Origin: Prochloron sp965198675
GTDB taxonomy: Bacteria; Cyanobacteriota; Cyanobacteriia; Cyanobacteriales; Prochloraceae
Assembly (NCBI GenBank): GCA_965198675.1
Contig: OZ240666.1
Location: 3,100,001-3,164,000 of the forward strand
Length of the DNA stretch: 64,000 nt
Direction of reading: 5' to 3'
Shown here: positions 24,368 to 33,466 of the stretch, piece after piece
Numbering within the stretch: position 1 is the stretch's first letter
Layout of the letters: every line of letters starts with the position of its first letter
The notes under the pieces: model-generated
Told to the model about the DNA's origin: nothing
The model's database searches: none
The model's input: only the letters and a program-made list of their open reading frames with translations
Position numbers and translations under genes: made by a program

Positions 24368-26374
24368 TTATCCCAATAACTCCTTAGCCTTAGCTAAAAC
24401 GTTATCTACCGTGTAGCCGAACTTCTCCAAAGCAAGACCACCAGGAGAAGAAACCCCAAAGCGATCGATACTAATAGTCGCCCCTTCGCTACCTACATAG
24501 CGATACCAGCCAAAGCTACTACCGGCTTCCACAACCAGCCGCTTGGTTACCGCTTTTGGTAACACAGACTCCTGATAAGCCTCATCCTGCATCTCAAATA
24601 ACTCCCAGCTAGGCATGGAAACAACCCGAACCTTCTTCCCTTCAGAGCGCAACTTTTCCCCAGCTGCAACACAAAGTTGGGTTTCGCTCCCAGTACCAAT
24701 AAGAATCAGTTCGGGAGTTCCTTCGCTGTCGCTAAGGATATAAGCTCCTTTTGTGGTTCCTTCAATGCTACTACCAGCTAAATTAGGTAAACCTTGGCGA
24801 GACAATGCCAAAAGACTAGGAGTCTTAGTCAGCTCGATCGCCGCCTTATATGCTCCAGAAGTCTCGTTCCCATCAGCGGGACGAATTACTACTAAGTTGG
24901 GAATCGCCCGTAAAGTAGGGATATGCTCGACCGGTTGGTGAGTAGGACCATCTTCTCCCAGAGCGACGGAGTCATGAGTCATGACCCAAATAACCTTGGC
25001 TTGAGAAAGGGCAGAAAGGCGAATGGCACCCCGCATGTAGTCGGTAAACACGAGGAAAGTAGCGCCATAGGGAATCAAACCGGAATTATGGAGGGCAATA
25101 CCGTTACAAATTGCTCCCATACCGTGTTCCCGCACCCCGAAGCGGAGGTTGCGATTTTCGTAGCTACCCCGCTGGAAATCCCCACAGCATTTGAGCAGGG
25201 TTTTATTGGAGGGAGCTAAGTCAGCGGAACCACCAATTAATTCGGGCAATACTGGGGCGATGGCATTCAAGGTTGCTCCCGACTGATTCCGGGTGGCATC
25301 CTTTTTGGATTCGGGGGTATAAGTGGGTAAGCAAGAATCCCAATTTTCCGGCAATTTGCCACTCAACATCCGTTCTAAGAGAGCACCATCTTCCGGGTAC
25401 TTGGTTTTGTACTGAGCAAAAAGCTGATTCCAGTCTGCTTCGTAGCTTGCACCCCTGTCTACTGCTTTGCGGAAATGGTTCAGAGCATCTACTGGAACCT
25501 CAAAGGGGGCATATTCCCAACTCAGATTATCCCTGGTAGCCTGGACTTCAGCCCCACCGAGAGCAGCACCGTGGACCCCGTGGGTATTGGCTTTATTGGG
25601 AGAACCAAAACCGATAGTAGTGGTTACCTTAATGAGAGAAGGTTTATCGGTGACTGCTTTTGCTGCTTCAATGGCTTTGGCAATAGCTTCTAAATCTTCA
25701 TTGCCGTTTTCCACATGCTGAACATGCCAACCGTAAGCTTCAAAGCGCTTGCCTACATCTTCAGTAAAGGATATCTTCGTAGAACCGTCAATGGAAATAT
25801 GGTTATCGTCGTAAAAAGCGATTAGTTTCCCTAATCCCAGGTGTCCTCCCAGAGAACAAGCTTCACCGGATACCCCTTCCATATTACAGCCATCGCCGAG
25901 AATGACGTAGGTGTAGTGATCTACCAGTTTGCAGTCTGGTTTGTTAAACTTGGCAGCCAAATGTGCTTCTGCCATTGCCAAACCCACGGCATTAGCAATA
26001 CCTTGTCCCAAAGGACCGGTGGTGACTTCAACCCCTGGTGTGACAAAGTTTTCCGGATGACCTGGGGTTTTGGACTCCCACTGACGGAACTGTTTAATAT
26101 CCTCAATTGTTACCGAGTCGTAGCCTGTCAAATGGAGCAAGGCGTAGTGTAACATACAGCCGTGACCTGCGGATAGGACAAAGCGATCGCGGTTAAACCA
26201 ATTGGGATTTTTCGGGTTGTACCGCATAAAGCGATCCCAGAGGACAAAAGCCATGGGAGCAGCCCCCATAGGCAGCCCTGGATGACCTGAATTGGCTTTT
26301 TCCACAGCATCAATTGCTAGAAAACGAATGGAATTAATGCAAAGTTCTTCGAGTGACTGGGTGGCTACAACCAT
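24368..26374 (-). CDS. tktA: Transketolase
   Basis: 668 residues, full length, cytosolic. Thiamine diphosphate site: GDGCNMEGVSGEA (~155-167) with the NM.GN-like metal motif; GHPGLPMGAAPMA at ~30; H in KTPGHPE and the catalytic E of GVREHGMGAICNG; FLVFTDYMRGAIRLSAL. Transfers C2 units in the Calvin cycle and the oxidative pentose path. Follows fabF by 113 bases on the same strand, as in many cyanobacteria, so the three genes acpP-fabF-tkt form a conserved cluster; the gap leaves room for its own promoter. Confidence 0.97.
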   Translation of the reverse strand: MVVATQSLEELCINSIRFLAIDAVEKANSGHPGLPMGAAPMAFVLWDRFMRYNPKNPNWFNRDRFVLSAGHGCMLHYALLHLTGYDSVTIEDIKQFRQWESKTPGHPENFVTPGVEVTTGPLGQGIANAVGLAMAEAHLAAKFNKPDCKLVDHYTYVILGDGCNMEGVSGEACSLGGHLGLGKLIAFYDDNHISIDGSTKISFTEDVGKRFEAYGWHVQHVENGNEDLEAIAKAIEAAKAVTDKPSLIKVTTTIGFGSPNKANTHGVHGAALGGAEVQATRDNLSWEYAPFEVPVDALNHFRKAVDRGASYEADWNQLFAQYKTKYPEDGALLERMLSGKLPENWDSCLPTYTPESKKDATRNQSGATLNAIAPVLPELIGGSADLAPSNKTLLKCCGDFQRGSYENRNLRFGVREHGMGAICNGIALHNSGLIPYGATFLVFTDYMRGAIRLSALSQAKVIWVMTHDSVALGEDGPTHQPVEHIPTLRAIPNLVVIRPADGNETSGAYKAAIELTKTPSLLALSRQGLPNLAGSSIEGTTKGAYILSDSEGTPELILIGTGSETQLCVAAGEKLRSEGKKVRVVSMPSWELFEMQDEAYQESVLPKAVTKRLVVEAGSSFGWYRYVGSEGATISIDRFGVSSPGGLALEKFGYTVDNVLAKAKELLG

Positions 26375-26487
26375 ATTTTTTGAGTAAGTGTGTGTTAATA
26401 CTTTATCAATGAACCATTACGGGGAGATGAGGAGAAGTTCTGTAAAACAATCCCCCTATCACCCTATCACCCAATCCCCCAATCAGT

Positions 26488-27741
26488 TTATGGGGAGTAT
26501 TTTCTAAATGCTAAAGTCACATTGTGACCCCCAAATCCAAAGGAATTAGAGAGGGCTACTTCTACCTTGAGGGGGCGACTTTGATTGGGCACGTAATCCA
26601 AATCGCAATCAGGATCTGGATTGGTTAAATTAATTGTGGGGGGAACGCGATCCTTGGCGATCGCCATTACTGTTGCCACTGCCTCAATGCCCCCGGAGCC
26701 GCCGAGAAGGTGTCCGGTCATGGACTTAGTGGAACTTATAGCCACTTGATACGCACTATCCCCCAAAGCTTTTTTCATGGCCTGAGTTTCTGTAGGGTCA
26801 TTGGCAGGGGTGCTGGTGCCGTGGGCATTGATATAACTCACCATATCTGGTTCCAACCTCCCATCCTTCAAAGCCAGCTCTATGGCTCTCATGGCCCCCA
26901 TACCTCCCGGTACTGGTTTAGTCATGTGGTAGGCATCGCAAGTCATACCGTAGCCGACGATTTCACCATAAATTTTTGCCCCTCGCTTTAGAGCAGATTC
27001 TAGTTCTTCCAGTAACAAAATTCCCGCTCCTTCCCCCATAACAAAACCATCCCGATCCCGGTCAAATGGGCGACTGGCAATACTTGGGTCTTCATTGCGG
27101 GTGGAAAGTGCCTTTGCGGAGGCAAAACCTGCTACACCTAGGGGGGTAATAGGAGATTCCGTCCCACCGCAGACCATTGCTTGAGCATAGCCCTGCTGAA
27201 TCAAGCGAAAAGCATCACCAATGGCATTGGAGCCAGCAGCACAGGCGGTCACCGTACAATTATTGGGACCCTTAGCTCCCGTGTGAATTGCCGTCAATCC
27301 TGCTGCCATATTGGCAATCATCATCGGTACAGTAAATGGACTGCACCTACTGGGACCCCGAGTGAGCAAAACCTCATTCTGTTCCTCCATCACTTTGAGT
27401 CCCCCCACCCCAGTACCGATAATTACCCCCACTTGTTCTGCATTCAGGTCGTTAATCTCAAACTGAGCGTCAGCAATTGCCTGTTTACTAGCTGCTACAG
27501 CGAACTGAGCAAAGCGATCCATCCGTTTCGCTTCTTTCCGTGGCAGATAGTCATGGGGGTCGAACCCCTTCACCTCCCCAGCAAAGCGACAAGCATGTTT
27601 AGAAGGGTCGAACAAAGTAATCGGCCCAATGCCATTACGTCCGCTTAATAATCCTTCCCAATATTCAGTGAGGGTATTTCCTATGGGGGTAATCGCGCCG
27701 AGACCCGTTACCACCACCCGTTTAGAAAGCAAAGAAACCAT
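26488..27741 (-). CDS. fabF: 3-oxoacyl-[ACP] synthase II
   Basis: 417 residues. Catalytic triad visible: C in TVTACAAGSNAIG (~165), H in INAHGTSTPANDPTE (~305) and H in SMTGHLLGGSGGIE (~342); N-terminal VVVTGLGAITPIGN and C-terminal NSFGFGGHNVTLAF. Elongates acyl-ACP in fatty-acid synthesis using the ACP encoded just upstream (64 bases). Confidence 0.97.
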   Translation of the reverse strand: MVSLLSKRVVVTGLGAITPIGNTLTEYWEGLLSGRNGIGPITLFDPSKHACRFAGEVKGFDPHDYLPRKEAKRMDRFAQFAVAASKQAIADAQFEINDLNAEQVGVIIGTGVGGLKVMEEQNEVLLTRGPSRCSPFTVPMMIANMAAGLTAIHTGAKGPNNCTVTACAAGSNAIGDAFRLIQQGYAQAMVCGGTESPITPLGVAGFASAKALSTRNEDPSIASRPFDRDRDGFVMGEGAGILLLEELESALKRGAKIYGEIVGYGMTCDAYHMTKPVPGGMGAMRAIELALKDGRLEPDMVSYINAHGTSTPANDPTETQAMKKALGDSAYQVAISSTKSMTGHLLGGSGGIEAVATVMAIAKDRVPPTINLTNPDPDCDLDYVPNQSRPLKVEVALSNSFGFGGHNVTLAFRKYSP

Positions 27742-27805
27742 TATCCTTGTAAAAATGCGGCCATTACGCCCCCAAGCAGCAAATAACCGTTTGGCGACGG
27801 AAAAT

Positions 27806-28054
27806 CTAAGCAGCAGCTTTTAAATTCTTGCTGATGTATTCTACCGCTGCTTCCACGGTGGCAATTTTTTCGGCTGCCTCGTCTGGGATCTCAACATCGA
27901 ATTCCTCTTCTAAAGCCATTACCAGTTCTACCGTATCCAGGGAATCAGCTCCTAGGTCATTCTGAAAGTGAGCCGATGGAGTTACTTCCTCATCAGTGAC
28001 GTCTAGTTGTTCGACGACGATGTTTTGGACTCTTAAAAAGATTTCTTGGTTCAT
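27806..28054 (-). CDS. acpP: Acyl carrier protein
   Basis: 82 residues, acidic. The phosphopantetheine serine is in GADSLDTVELVMALEEEF (S~40). Carries acyl chains in fatty-acid synthesis. First gene of the acpP-fabF-tkt cluster; about 120 bases separate it from the divergent HdrB-like gene, a region that must hold both promoters. GGGAGTAA lies 6-10 bases before the ATG. Confidence 0.97.
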   Translation of the reverse strand: MNQEIFLRVQNIVVEQLDVTDEEVTPSAHFQNDLGADSLDTVELVMALEEEFDVEIPDEAAEKIATVEAAVEYISKNLKAAA

Positions 28055-28177
28055 CTAAAATTACTCCCAGTTGGAAACTGCGCAATCTGCTCCCTAAGCG
28101 TGAGCAGCATTCCTATAATATCGGAAAGGGCGACTAGCGAGACAATTAATCAAAATACCATATAATCAAGACCAAGA

Positions 28178-29095
28178 ATGGTAGTTTCTATGACCGACCG
28201 AACCCTTCGCTATGCTTATTTCCCCGGCTGTGTCGCTCAAGGAGCTTGTCGCGAGCTTTATTTATCTACTGCTGCGTTAACTGAAGCACTGGGTATTGAG
28301 TTAATCGAACTCAAAAAAGCTGCTTGCTGCGGTTCCGGGACTTTTAAAGAAGATTCTCAACTGTTGGAGGATACCGTTAACGCCCGAAATATTGCTTTGG
28401 CAGAATCTCTCAATCTCCCTCTCTTAACTCACTGTAGCACTTGCCAAGGGGTTATTGGTCATGTTGACGAACGGCTGAAAGAAGCCAAAGAAGATGACCC
28501 GGCTTACTTCCAGAAGGTTAATAGCTTCTTAGCAAAAGAACATTGTTCTCCCTATCGGGGCAGCACTGAAGTCAAACACTTGCTTTGGGCCATAGTAGCA
28601 GATTACGGACTGGATGCCCTCGCCATTCGGGTAACCCGCAAGTTGACGGGATTGAATTGTGCTGCATTCTATGGCTGTTATTTGCTCAGGGCGCAATCGA
28701 CGATACCATACGATGATCCTTTTGCCCCAGAGTCCATGGAGAATGTATTTCGCACTGTGGGAGCAACTCCTATCTATTATGGGGGACGGACTCAGTGTTG
28801 CGGTTGGCCCATTTCCAGCTATGCTGCAACGGCATCTTTTAAAATGGCAGGGGCGCGGATAGAAGAGGCGATCGCAGCCGGGGCTGATTGTCTAGTAACT
28901 CCTTGTCCTCTTTGCCATCTTAACCTGGATTCGCGACAGCCAGAAATAGAGAAAGCGATCGCCCGTTCTTTGGGTTTACCAGTACTGCATTTACCCCAAT
29001 TAGTAGGTTTAGCTTTGGATTTGAAACCAAAACAACTGGGTTTGGAACGTCATGTGGTTTCAACGAGACCAATTTTGCAGAAATTAGGGTTTTAA
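28178..29095 (+). CDS. HdrB-like CCG-domain protein (heterodisulfide reductase B family)
   Basis: 305 residues (or 301 from the ATG at 28190). Two cysteine-rich CCG domains: YFPGCVAQG with AACCGSGTF and THCSTCQGV in the first half, and YGCYLLRA with QCCGWPISS and TPCPLCHLNLD in the second. These ligate a non-cubane Fe-S cluster in HdrB. Cyanobacterial members have been linked to succinate dehydrogenase or electron transfer, but its partner is not nearby and the role is open. No membrane helix. Confidence 0.85.
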   Translation: MVVSMTDRTLRYAYFPGCVAQGACRELYLSTAALTEALGIELIELKKAACCGSGTFKEDSQLLEDTVNARNIALAESLNLPLLTHCSTCQGVIGHVDERLKEAKEDDPAYFQKVNSFLAKEHCSPYRGSTEVKHLLWAIVADYGLDALAIRVTRKLTGLNCAAFYGCYLLRAQSTIPYDDPFAPESMENVFRTVGATPIYYGGRTQCCGWPISSYAATASFKMAGARIEEAIAAGADCLVTPCPLCHLNLDSRQPEIEKAIARSLGLPVLHLPQLVGLALDLKPKQLGLERHVVSTRPILQKLGF

Positions 29096-29109
29096 CTCCT
29101 GCTGTTGTT

Positions 29110-29343
29110 CTACACGACATAAATATGTTCCCTACTCAGGGCTTCATCAGAAAGATTGGCATAGCTTTTGGGGGCCATATCCATCCACTCTTGCCAAAGT
29201 AGCAATCTTTCTTGTGAGGTTAAAGTCTTCCTGTTTTTAAAACTGAGATGCTTACTGCTCAGCTTCTCTTGAAAAAGTGCTTGCTCTTCAGGGGAAAGCT
29301 TTGAAATCACTTCTACAAGAGAGGAAACCAGTTGTACATTCAT
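29110..29343 (-). CDS. Small antitoxin-like protein, orphan
   Basis: 77 residues: helix VSSLVEVISKLSPEEQALFQEKL, a W-E-W-M-D-M region and the end NLSDEALSREHIYVV. The NLSDEALRRE(N)IY end is common in small cyanobacterial antitoxins that precede PIN-type toxins. Here no toxin follows within the 14 bases before the next gene end, so it is an orphan. Assignment from pattern only. Confidence 0.55.
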   Translation of the reverse strand: MNVQLVSSLVEVISKLSPEEQALFQEKLSSKHLSFKNRKTLTSQERLLLWQEWMDMAPKSYANLSDEALSREHIYVV

Positions 29344-29430
29344 AGGTTCGTCTCCAAAATTTATAAACTATATTAACATAATAGGTAAAATGTAAATTAG
29401 CGCCATTCTCAAAACTTAGGGTCAAATCAA

Positions 29431-30018
29431 ATGAACGCTTATACTATCAAACTAGAGCCTACTTTCCAGTTGGACGAAGACAAGTTTTATCAGCTTTGTC
29501 GGCAAAATCCAGATCTCAAATTGGAAAGCAATCATCAAAGAGCAATAATCATCATGTCCCCTACAGGAGGAGAAACAGGTAACCGCAATGCGGATTTAAC
29601 AGGACAATTCTGGCTGTGGAATCGGCAAAATAAGCTAGGCAAAGTATTTGACTCCTCTACCTGTTTCCGACTCCCCAATGGTGCAAATCGCTCTCCAGAT
29701 GTTTCCTGGGTTAAACAAGCAAGATGGGATGAATTAACCCCAGCCATTCGTGAAAAATTTCCCACCATCGCCCCAGATTTTGTTCTGGAGCTGATGTCCC
29801 CCAGTGATAGCTTAAAAGAGACACAGGAGAAAATGCAGGAATATCGAGAAAATGGTGTCAAGCTAGGTTGGTTGATTAATCCGCCACAAGGTCAGGTAGA
29901 AGTTTATCGCCCCGGAAGAGAAAAGGAAGTGTTAGATAATCCTGGCAATTTATCCGGTGAGGATATCTTACCAGGTTTTGTTCTCGACTTGGAAATTATT
30001 TTTGGTTCAAACCAATAG
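29431..30018 (+). CDS. Uma2 family endonuclease (DUF820)
   Basis: 195 residues. AIIIMSPTGGETGNRN, RSPDVSWVKQARWDEL, FVLELMSPSDSLKETQ, KLGWLINPPQGQVEVYR. Nearly colinear with the copy at 20000-20575; both begin MN(A/T)YT(I/L)KLEP. ATG preceded by GGGTCAAATCAA, a weak ribosome site. Its 3' side is bordered by a large composite repeat. Confidence 0.85.
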   Translation: MNAYTIKLEPTFQLDEDKFYQLCRQNPDLKLESNHQRAIIIMSPTGGETGNRNADLTGQFWLWNRQNKLGKVFDSSTCFRLPNGANRSPDVSWVKQARWDELTPAIREKFPTIAPDFVLELMSPSDSLKETQEKMQEYRENGVKLGWLINPPQGQVEVYRPGREKEVLDNPGNLSGEDILPGFVLDLEIIFGSNQ

Positions 30019-30065
30019 GGTTATCTCAATCAGTGACCTTGTACCATGACAGTTGGGCGTATGAT

Positions 30066-30118
30066 GGGGGGTTGAACCCACCCCCCCCAACCCCCCTCCC
30101 AGGAGGGGGGCGAAGGAG
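30066..30118. repeat. GC-rich palindrome (CCCCCCTCCCAGGAGGGGGG), copy B
   Basis: Same family as 8798-8845, flanked by GGGTTGAACCCACC. It is followed by a second stem GGAGCGCGCCC/GGGCGCG (30115-30150). It lies about 95 bases before the MITE-like core at 30214. Confidence 0.75.
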
Positions 30119-30213
30119 CGCGCCCGATATGAAAGGGCGCGATGCCGTGCTCGTACCCCTGCAGAGCGCCGCGTCTGAGCAGGCTGCTCATGCCAACCGG
30201 GGCAGTCAGGCAG

Positions 30214-30326
30214 TTATCGTTTGTCTTGGTGCGCTTTCCACCTTGAATCCCATTCAAGAAAATGCACCGCACCGCAATTTGGTGGGGGACTCAGACCCAA
30301 AGAAGAACATTCATGGTACGAGGTTA
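30214..30326. repeat. MITE-like hairpin element, copy B
   Basis: 113 bases, TTATCGTTTG...GAGGTTA. Its complement matches 8614-8728 along nearly all its length (GTACCATGAATGTT.TTCTTTGGGTCTGAG, CCCACCAAATTGCGG, TTGAATCCCATTCAA, GGAAAGCGCACCAAGAC). It is preceded, in the same orientation as at 8.6 kb, by the 30-base unit CTGCTCATGCCAACCGGGGC.... Confidence 0.75.
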
Positions 30327-30761
30327 CTGACTAACTGGTAACCCTCTTCCCCCTGTCTTGCGGGCCATATCCCGAAACTTATTCATACTTGGACCGGGAA
30401 CTCGCCGCGAATTAGTAGGAGTTGGCATTAAATATTTGCTCGCAAACAACCCTTCTGATAGCTCTTCTTTAACTTGGCCATTATCGCTATAATTTTTGAT
30501 AGCTTTAACCCATTCTGGTGATTCCCACTGAGTTGGTACAGACTTTACAGAGGTAGCTTTAACGGATTTTTTAGCCTTGCCTTTTTTCCTGGACTTAGCT
30601 GCAACTGGTTTTTGTGGCGCTTGGGCAGGTGCTGGTTTTTCTTCTTTCACTGGTGCTACTACAGTTTCAGCAACAGGAGCAGCTTCCGGCTGACTTTTGT
30701 TGCTTTCATCTAGTTCTAGGTAGTAGCCATTCTTTTTCTTACCGCCGAATAAATTGAGCAT
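30324..30761 (-). CDS. Conserved cyanobacterial protein, Lys/Pro/Ala-rich
   Basis: 145 residues in three parts: an N-terminal FGGKKKNGYYLELDE motif, a low-complexity linker rich in P, A, V and then K (AAKSRKKGKAKKSVKA), and a conserved end WESPEWVKAIKNYSD with FASKYLMPTPTNSRRVPGPSMNKFRDMA. I know it as a conserved cyanobacterial protein of unknown role. Its last residues (LPVSQ) come from the adjoining repeat, so the natural C-terminus may be altered. Confidence 0.75.
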   Translation of the reverse strand: MLNLFGGKKKNGYYLELDESNKSQPEAAPVAETVVAPVKEEKPAPAQAPQKPVAAKSRKKGKAKKSVKATSVKSVPTQWESPEWVKAIKNYSDNGQVKEELSEGLFASKYLMPTPTNSRRVPGPSMNKFRDMARKTGGRGLPVSQ

Positions 30762-31128
30762 TCATTCCTCCATTAATTGTAATAATTGCTACCGAAAAAT
30801 AGAGCGATTTGTTGTTCTTTCTTAAACAAGATTGCCGGACTAATCTCTCCCCGCCATTGATTAATGCCTGGGGAAGATGCCGTCTCTTCACCAACAAGAT
30901 GGTGTAAAGGAAAGTTACAAAATGTTTACTTATCTTAATGTAATCAGAGAGTTAAACATTTGGCAACTTTTTGTTACAAAACTTAACACAAAAGAGCGAG
31001 AGGCTCGGAAATGGCCAAAAACCATTGCTTGGTGCGCTTTCAACCCAGGCAACCCATCCATGAGGCGGTGGGTCGGACCGCAATTTCGTTAATATAAGTT
31101 GACAGAACTCTCATTTTTCTGGAGCAAG
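30762..31128. other. Gene-free stretch with HLR1-like motif and hairpin copy
   Basis: 367 bases. GTTACAAA at 30973 followed after two bases by TTAACACA resembles an HLR1 (RpaB) site at 14 of 16 positions. At 31028-31085 lies a degenerate copy of the GGTGCGC element (GGTGCGCTTTCAACCC...GGACCGCAATTTCG). Nothing coding is recognised. Confidence 0.45.
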
Positions 31129-31734
31129 ATGAGCAAACCCAATCCCGTGTTGCTGATTCACGGCATTTTCGATACCACCGCTGTTTTTGAGCACATGTCA
31201 GGGTATCTGACGGAGGGAGGTTGGGAGGTACATAGCTTTAATCTCGTCCCCAATTTCGGTACTGTGGGTTTAGAGGAATTAGCTCATCGGGTGGCAGATT
31301 ATATTGCCAATACCTTTGGGACGGAACAACCTATAGATTTGATTGGCTTTAGCATGGGGGGGATAGTCACCCGCTACTACTTGCAGCGACTGGGGGGTAT
31401 AAAGCGGGTAGAACGCTACATCAGCATTTCCGCACCCAATCACGGTACTTTAATGGCTTACGCTTTACCATTTCCGGGAGTGGTTCAGATGCGTCCCAAC
31501 AGTGAGTTGCTGCAAGATTTAAATGGGGATGGAGCACAACTGCTGTCTAGGATAAACTTTACTGTTATATGGACCCCATTGGATTTAATGATTATTCCCG
31601 CTTCTAGTTCCCGCATGTCTGTGGGAAAGGAGGTTAAACTACCGGTTTTGGTTCATAAATGGATGTTGAGCGATAAGAAGAGTAAAGAGACCGTAGCAAG
31701 AGCGCTTGCGGAACCAGTTAAGCACGTACCTTGA
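31129..31734 (+). CDS. Alpha/beta hydrolase, lipase-like
   Basis: 201 residues from ATG 31129 (MSKPNPVLLIHGIFDTTAVF), preceded by GGAGCAAG. Oxyanion strand LIHGIFDT (~8-15), nucleophile elbow GFSMGG (~76-81) and the region SAPNHGT; the acid and histidine are less clear (a candidate H in VLVHKW). Resembles small triacylglycerol lipase/esterase family members. Its 3' end carries the repeat that forms the left inverted repeat of the next cassette. Confidence 0.78.
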   Translation: MSKPNPVLLIHGIFDTTAVFEHMSGYLTEGGWEVHSFNLVPNFGTVGLEELAHRVADYIANTFGTEQPIDLIGFSMGGIVTRYYLQRLGGIKRVERYISISAPNHGTLMAYALPFPGVVQMRPNSELLQDLNGDGAQLLSRINFTVIWTPLDLMIIPASSSRMSVGKEVKLPVLVHKWMLSDKKSKETVARALAEPVKHVP

Positions 31735-31738
31735 AGGC

Positions 31739-31766
31739 GAGAGCACAGCTCCACTTCGCGAGTGCG
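31739..31766. repeat. Left inverted repeat flanking xisH-xisI pair 1
   Basis: GAGAGCACAGCTCC-A-CTTCGCGAG-T-GCG. Its complement, with two mismatches over 27 bases, is at 32561-32587, directly on the other side of the two-gene cassette. Confidence 0.8.
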
Positions 31767-31784
31767 TCTGAGAAGGTGATGAAT

Positions 31785-32117
31785 CTAATCAATAGCATAG
31801 TCTGTAAACTGGCGCATAAAGGGGGAATGCATCCCTAAGACAATATCTTGCTTACTCACACCCTGTTGAACTAATTCTTCAGCAATTTTAATTTCTGTAC
31901 TATTGTGTTCTAACCAAATTTTACCTTCTTTAATCTGTACATGAATTGCACAGCCATAAATCCGTATTTTATCTCTCCAACCAATATGAAGTAGTTGATA
32001 ATGATTACGTTCTTTATCGATAATTAGATGCACTTCAATGTCATCATTTGATTGATATTGAGTGTATTGAGATAATATTTCTTGAAGGTATTGACGATAT
32101 TGTTCTACCTTTTTCAT
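31785..32117 (-). CDS. xisI: XisI family protein (pair 1)
   Basis: 110 residues. VEQYRQYLQEILSQYTQY, then DKERNHYQLLHIGWRDKIRIYGCAIHVQIK, KIWLEHNSTEIKIAEELV and a final PFMRQFTDYAID. The family was named for control of fdxN-element excision in Anabaena but is widespread in cyanobacteria without that element. The ATG overlaps the xisH stop (ATGA), so the two are coupled. No XisF recombinase is nearby; the role here is unknown. Confidence 0.9.
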   Translation of the reverse strand: MKKVEQYRQYLQEILSQYTQYQSNDDIEVHLIIDKERNHYQLLHIGWRDKIRIYGCAIHVQIKEGKIWLEHNSTEIKIAEELVQQGVSKQDIVLGMHSPFMRQFTDYAID

Positions 32118-32521
32118 TTGTCTATCACCTCATTGTCTGGATCAAAAATTAAAAGCATAATCTTTTGTTGTTGAATTAGCTTTTGATTAAATGGTAGAGA
32201 AAGAAATGTATAATAGGTTTCTACTGGACAAGCTAAATAAAGTTTGCGATCTGGTTCTACTTCTTCCAGCGCTGCACGATAGTAAATAAACTGTCCCAGA
32301 GCTGGATAGAAATCAGTAATACTTGATTCGTTTAAAAAACTTTTGACTTCAACTGCAATTTTCTCCTGGTCTTTGTTAGCTGTAATAATTCGTTCTGCAC
32401 CCAGATCTACATACATCTGTATTGTACCAATTTTAATTAGCATTTGGTCATGGGTAATTGTCCATCCCTCTTTTTCGAGGGCGTGTTTGACGATTGTGTG
32501 GAATAGATCTCTAGCTGGCAT
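32114..32521 (-). CDS. xisH: XisH family protein (pair 1), nuclease-like
   Basis: 135 residues. MPARDLFHTIVKHALEKEGWTITHD at the start; the core MYVDLGAERIITANKDQEKIAVEVKSFL has the D...E-x-K pattern of the PD-(D/E)XK fold (D52, E and K of EVKSF). Ends KIMLLIFDPDNEVIDK. It is the upstream gene of the pair and is intact, unlike pair 2. Confidence 0.9.
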   Translation of the reverse strand: MPARDLFHTIVKHALEKEGWTITHDQMLIKIGTIQMYVDLGAERIITANKDQEKIAVEVKSFLNESSITDFYPALGQFIYYRAALEEVEPDRKLYLACPVETYYTFLSLPFNQKLIQQQKIMLLIFDPDNEVIDK

Positions 32522-32560
32522 AGACTATAGCAGAGAGATGGTTTTGCTGGAGATGGGTTT

Positions 32561-32587
32561 GCGCTCGCGAAGCGGAGCTGTGCTCTC
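32561..32587. repeat. Right inverted repeat flanking xisH-xisI pair 1
   Basis: GCGCTCGCGAAGCGGAGCTG then TGCTCTC; the complement of 31739-31766. Together they bracket an ~850-base segment with just the xisHI genes. Confidence 0.8.
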
Positions 32588-32699
32588 AGTGTGCCAAAGG
32601 AGCGCGCTGCAATTTTCTCCTTGCCTTTGTTCACAATGAACTATATTATTGTATCATTCCCTTCTCCCTTGCGTAAGTCGTGCTTCACTACATGGATCT

Positions 32700-33263
32700 C
32701 TATGTCTTTAACCAATCAAATATCTCGCCTATGGTAAGCTGAACTGCCTCAGCAAACTCTGGTACTGGCACCACCACTTCTGCTGCTTCAAATATTTGTA
32801 CCGATTTGTCCCTATGGTAGACAAATATGTAAGATTCCTCTGAATCCAACAGCCAGCCCATCTTAGTGCCATGATCGAGGCCGTGGAGAATGTTACGAAT
32901 TACTTTGGTTTGAGTTTGGTTGGGAGAGAGAATTTCGATGATCCAATCTGGTGCAATATTGAATGTATTTTCAACTCTCCCATCAGCTCGCCTCGGAATT
33001 CTTCCCCATTGAAAGACAGACACATCCGGTACAATAGATCTTCCTCCAAAGGTACAGCGTAACTCTGGATAGGCACGACCAACCTTGGGAGGCTTCAGAG
33101 TGCCATTCAGAGCACTGACCAAATCACCCTGTAGTGTGCTGTGTTCTCCTTGGGGCATAGGTTTTTGAATAGTTCTTCCGTCAATGTATTCGCTGGCGGG
33201 TTCTGTCTCTGGTAATTTCAGAAACTCTTCCAGGGTCAACAGCTTTGTGGGTGCCTGCACCAT
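32700..33263 (-). CDS. Uma2 family endonuclease (DUF820), divergent type
   Basis: 187 residues. LLTLEEFLKLPETEPASEYIDGR at the start, GEHSTLQGDLVSALN, IVPDVSVFQW with the active-site D, and DWIIEILSPNQTQTKVIRN with the E. This is a different branch from the three paralogues at 5.4, 20 and 29 kb. Stands alone between repeats. Confidence 0.85.
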   Translation of the reverse strand: MVQAPTKLLTLEEFLKLPETEPASEYIDGRTIQKPMPQGEHSTLQGDLVSALNGTLKPPKVGRAYPELRCTFGGRSIVPDVSVFQWGRIPRRADGRVENTFNIAPDWIIEILSPNQTQTKVIRNILHGLDHGTKMGWLLDSEESYIFVYHRDKSVQIFEAAEVVVPVPEFAEAVQLTIGEIFDWLKT

Positions 33264-33466
33264 AGGGCTATCCCTTATTTATACGACTAATCTAATTGTA
33301 AGCGATCTCCCCTCCTCCTCCAAGAACGCGCCGCCCCTGGTTATCGGCTATCAGTCAAGATAGTAATTTTATTGATGTTTTATTATAATTAACATACTAT
33401 TTTTATATTAGGCGGAGGCGATCGCGCGGTGCGCCTTGGAGAAGAGTTCCAGAACAGGGATACTAC
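33264..33466. other. Gene-free stretch
   Basis: About 200 bases, AT-rich in the middle (TTATTGATGTTTTATTATAATTAAC). Contains a GCGGAGGCGATCGCGCGGTGCGCC palindromic tract at 33411-33434. No gene recognised. Confidence 0.4.
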
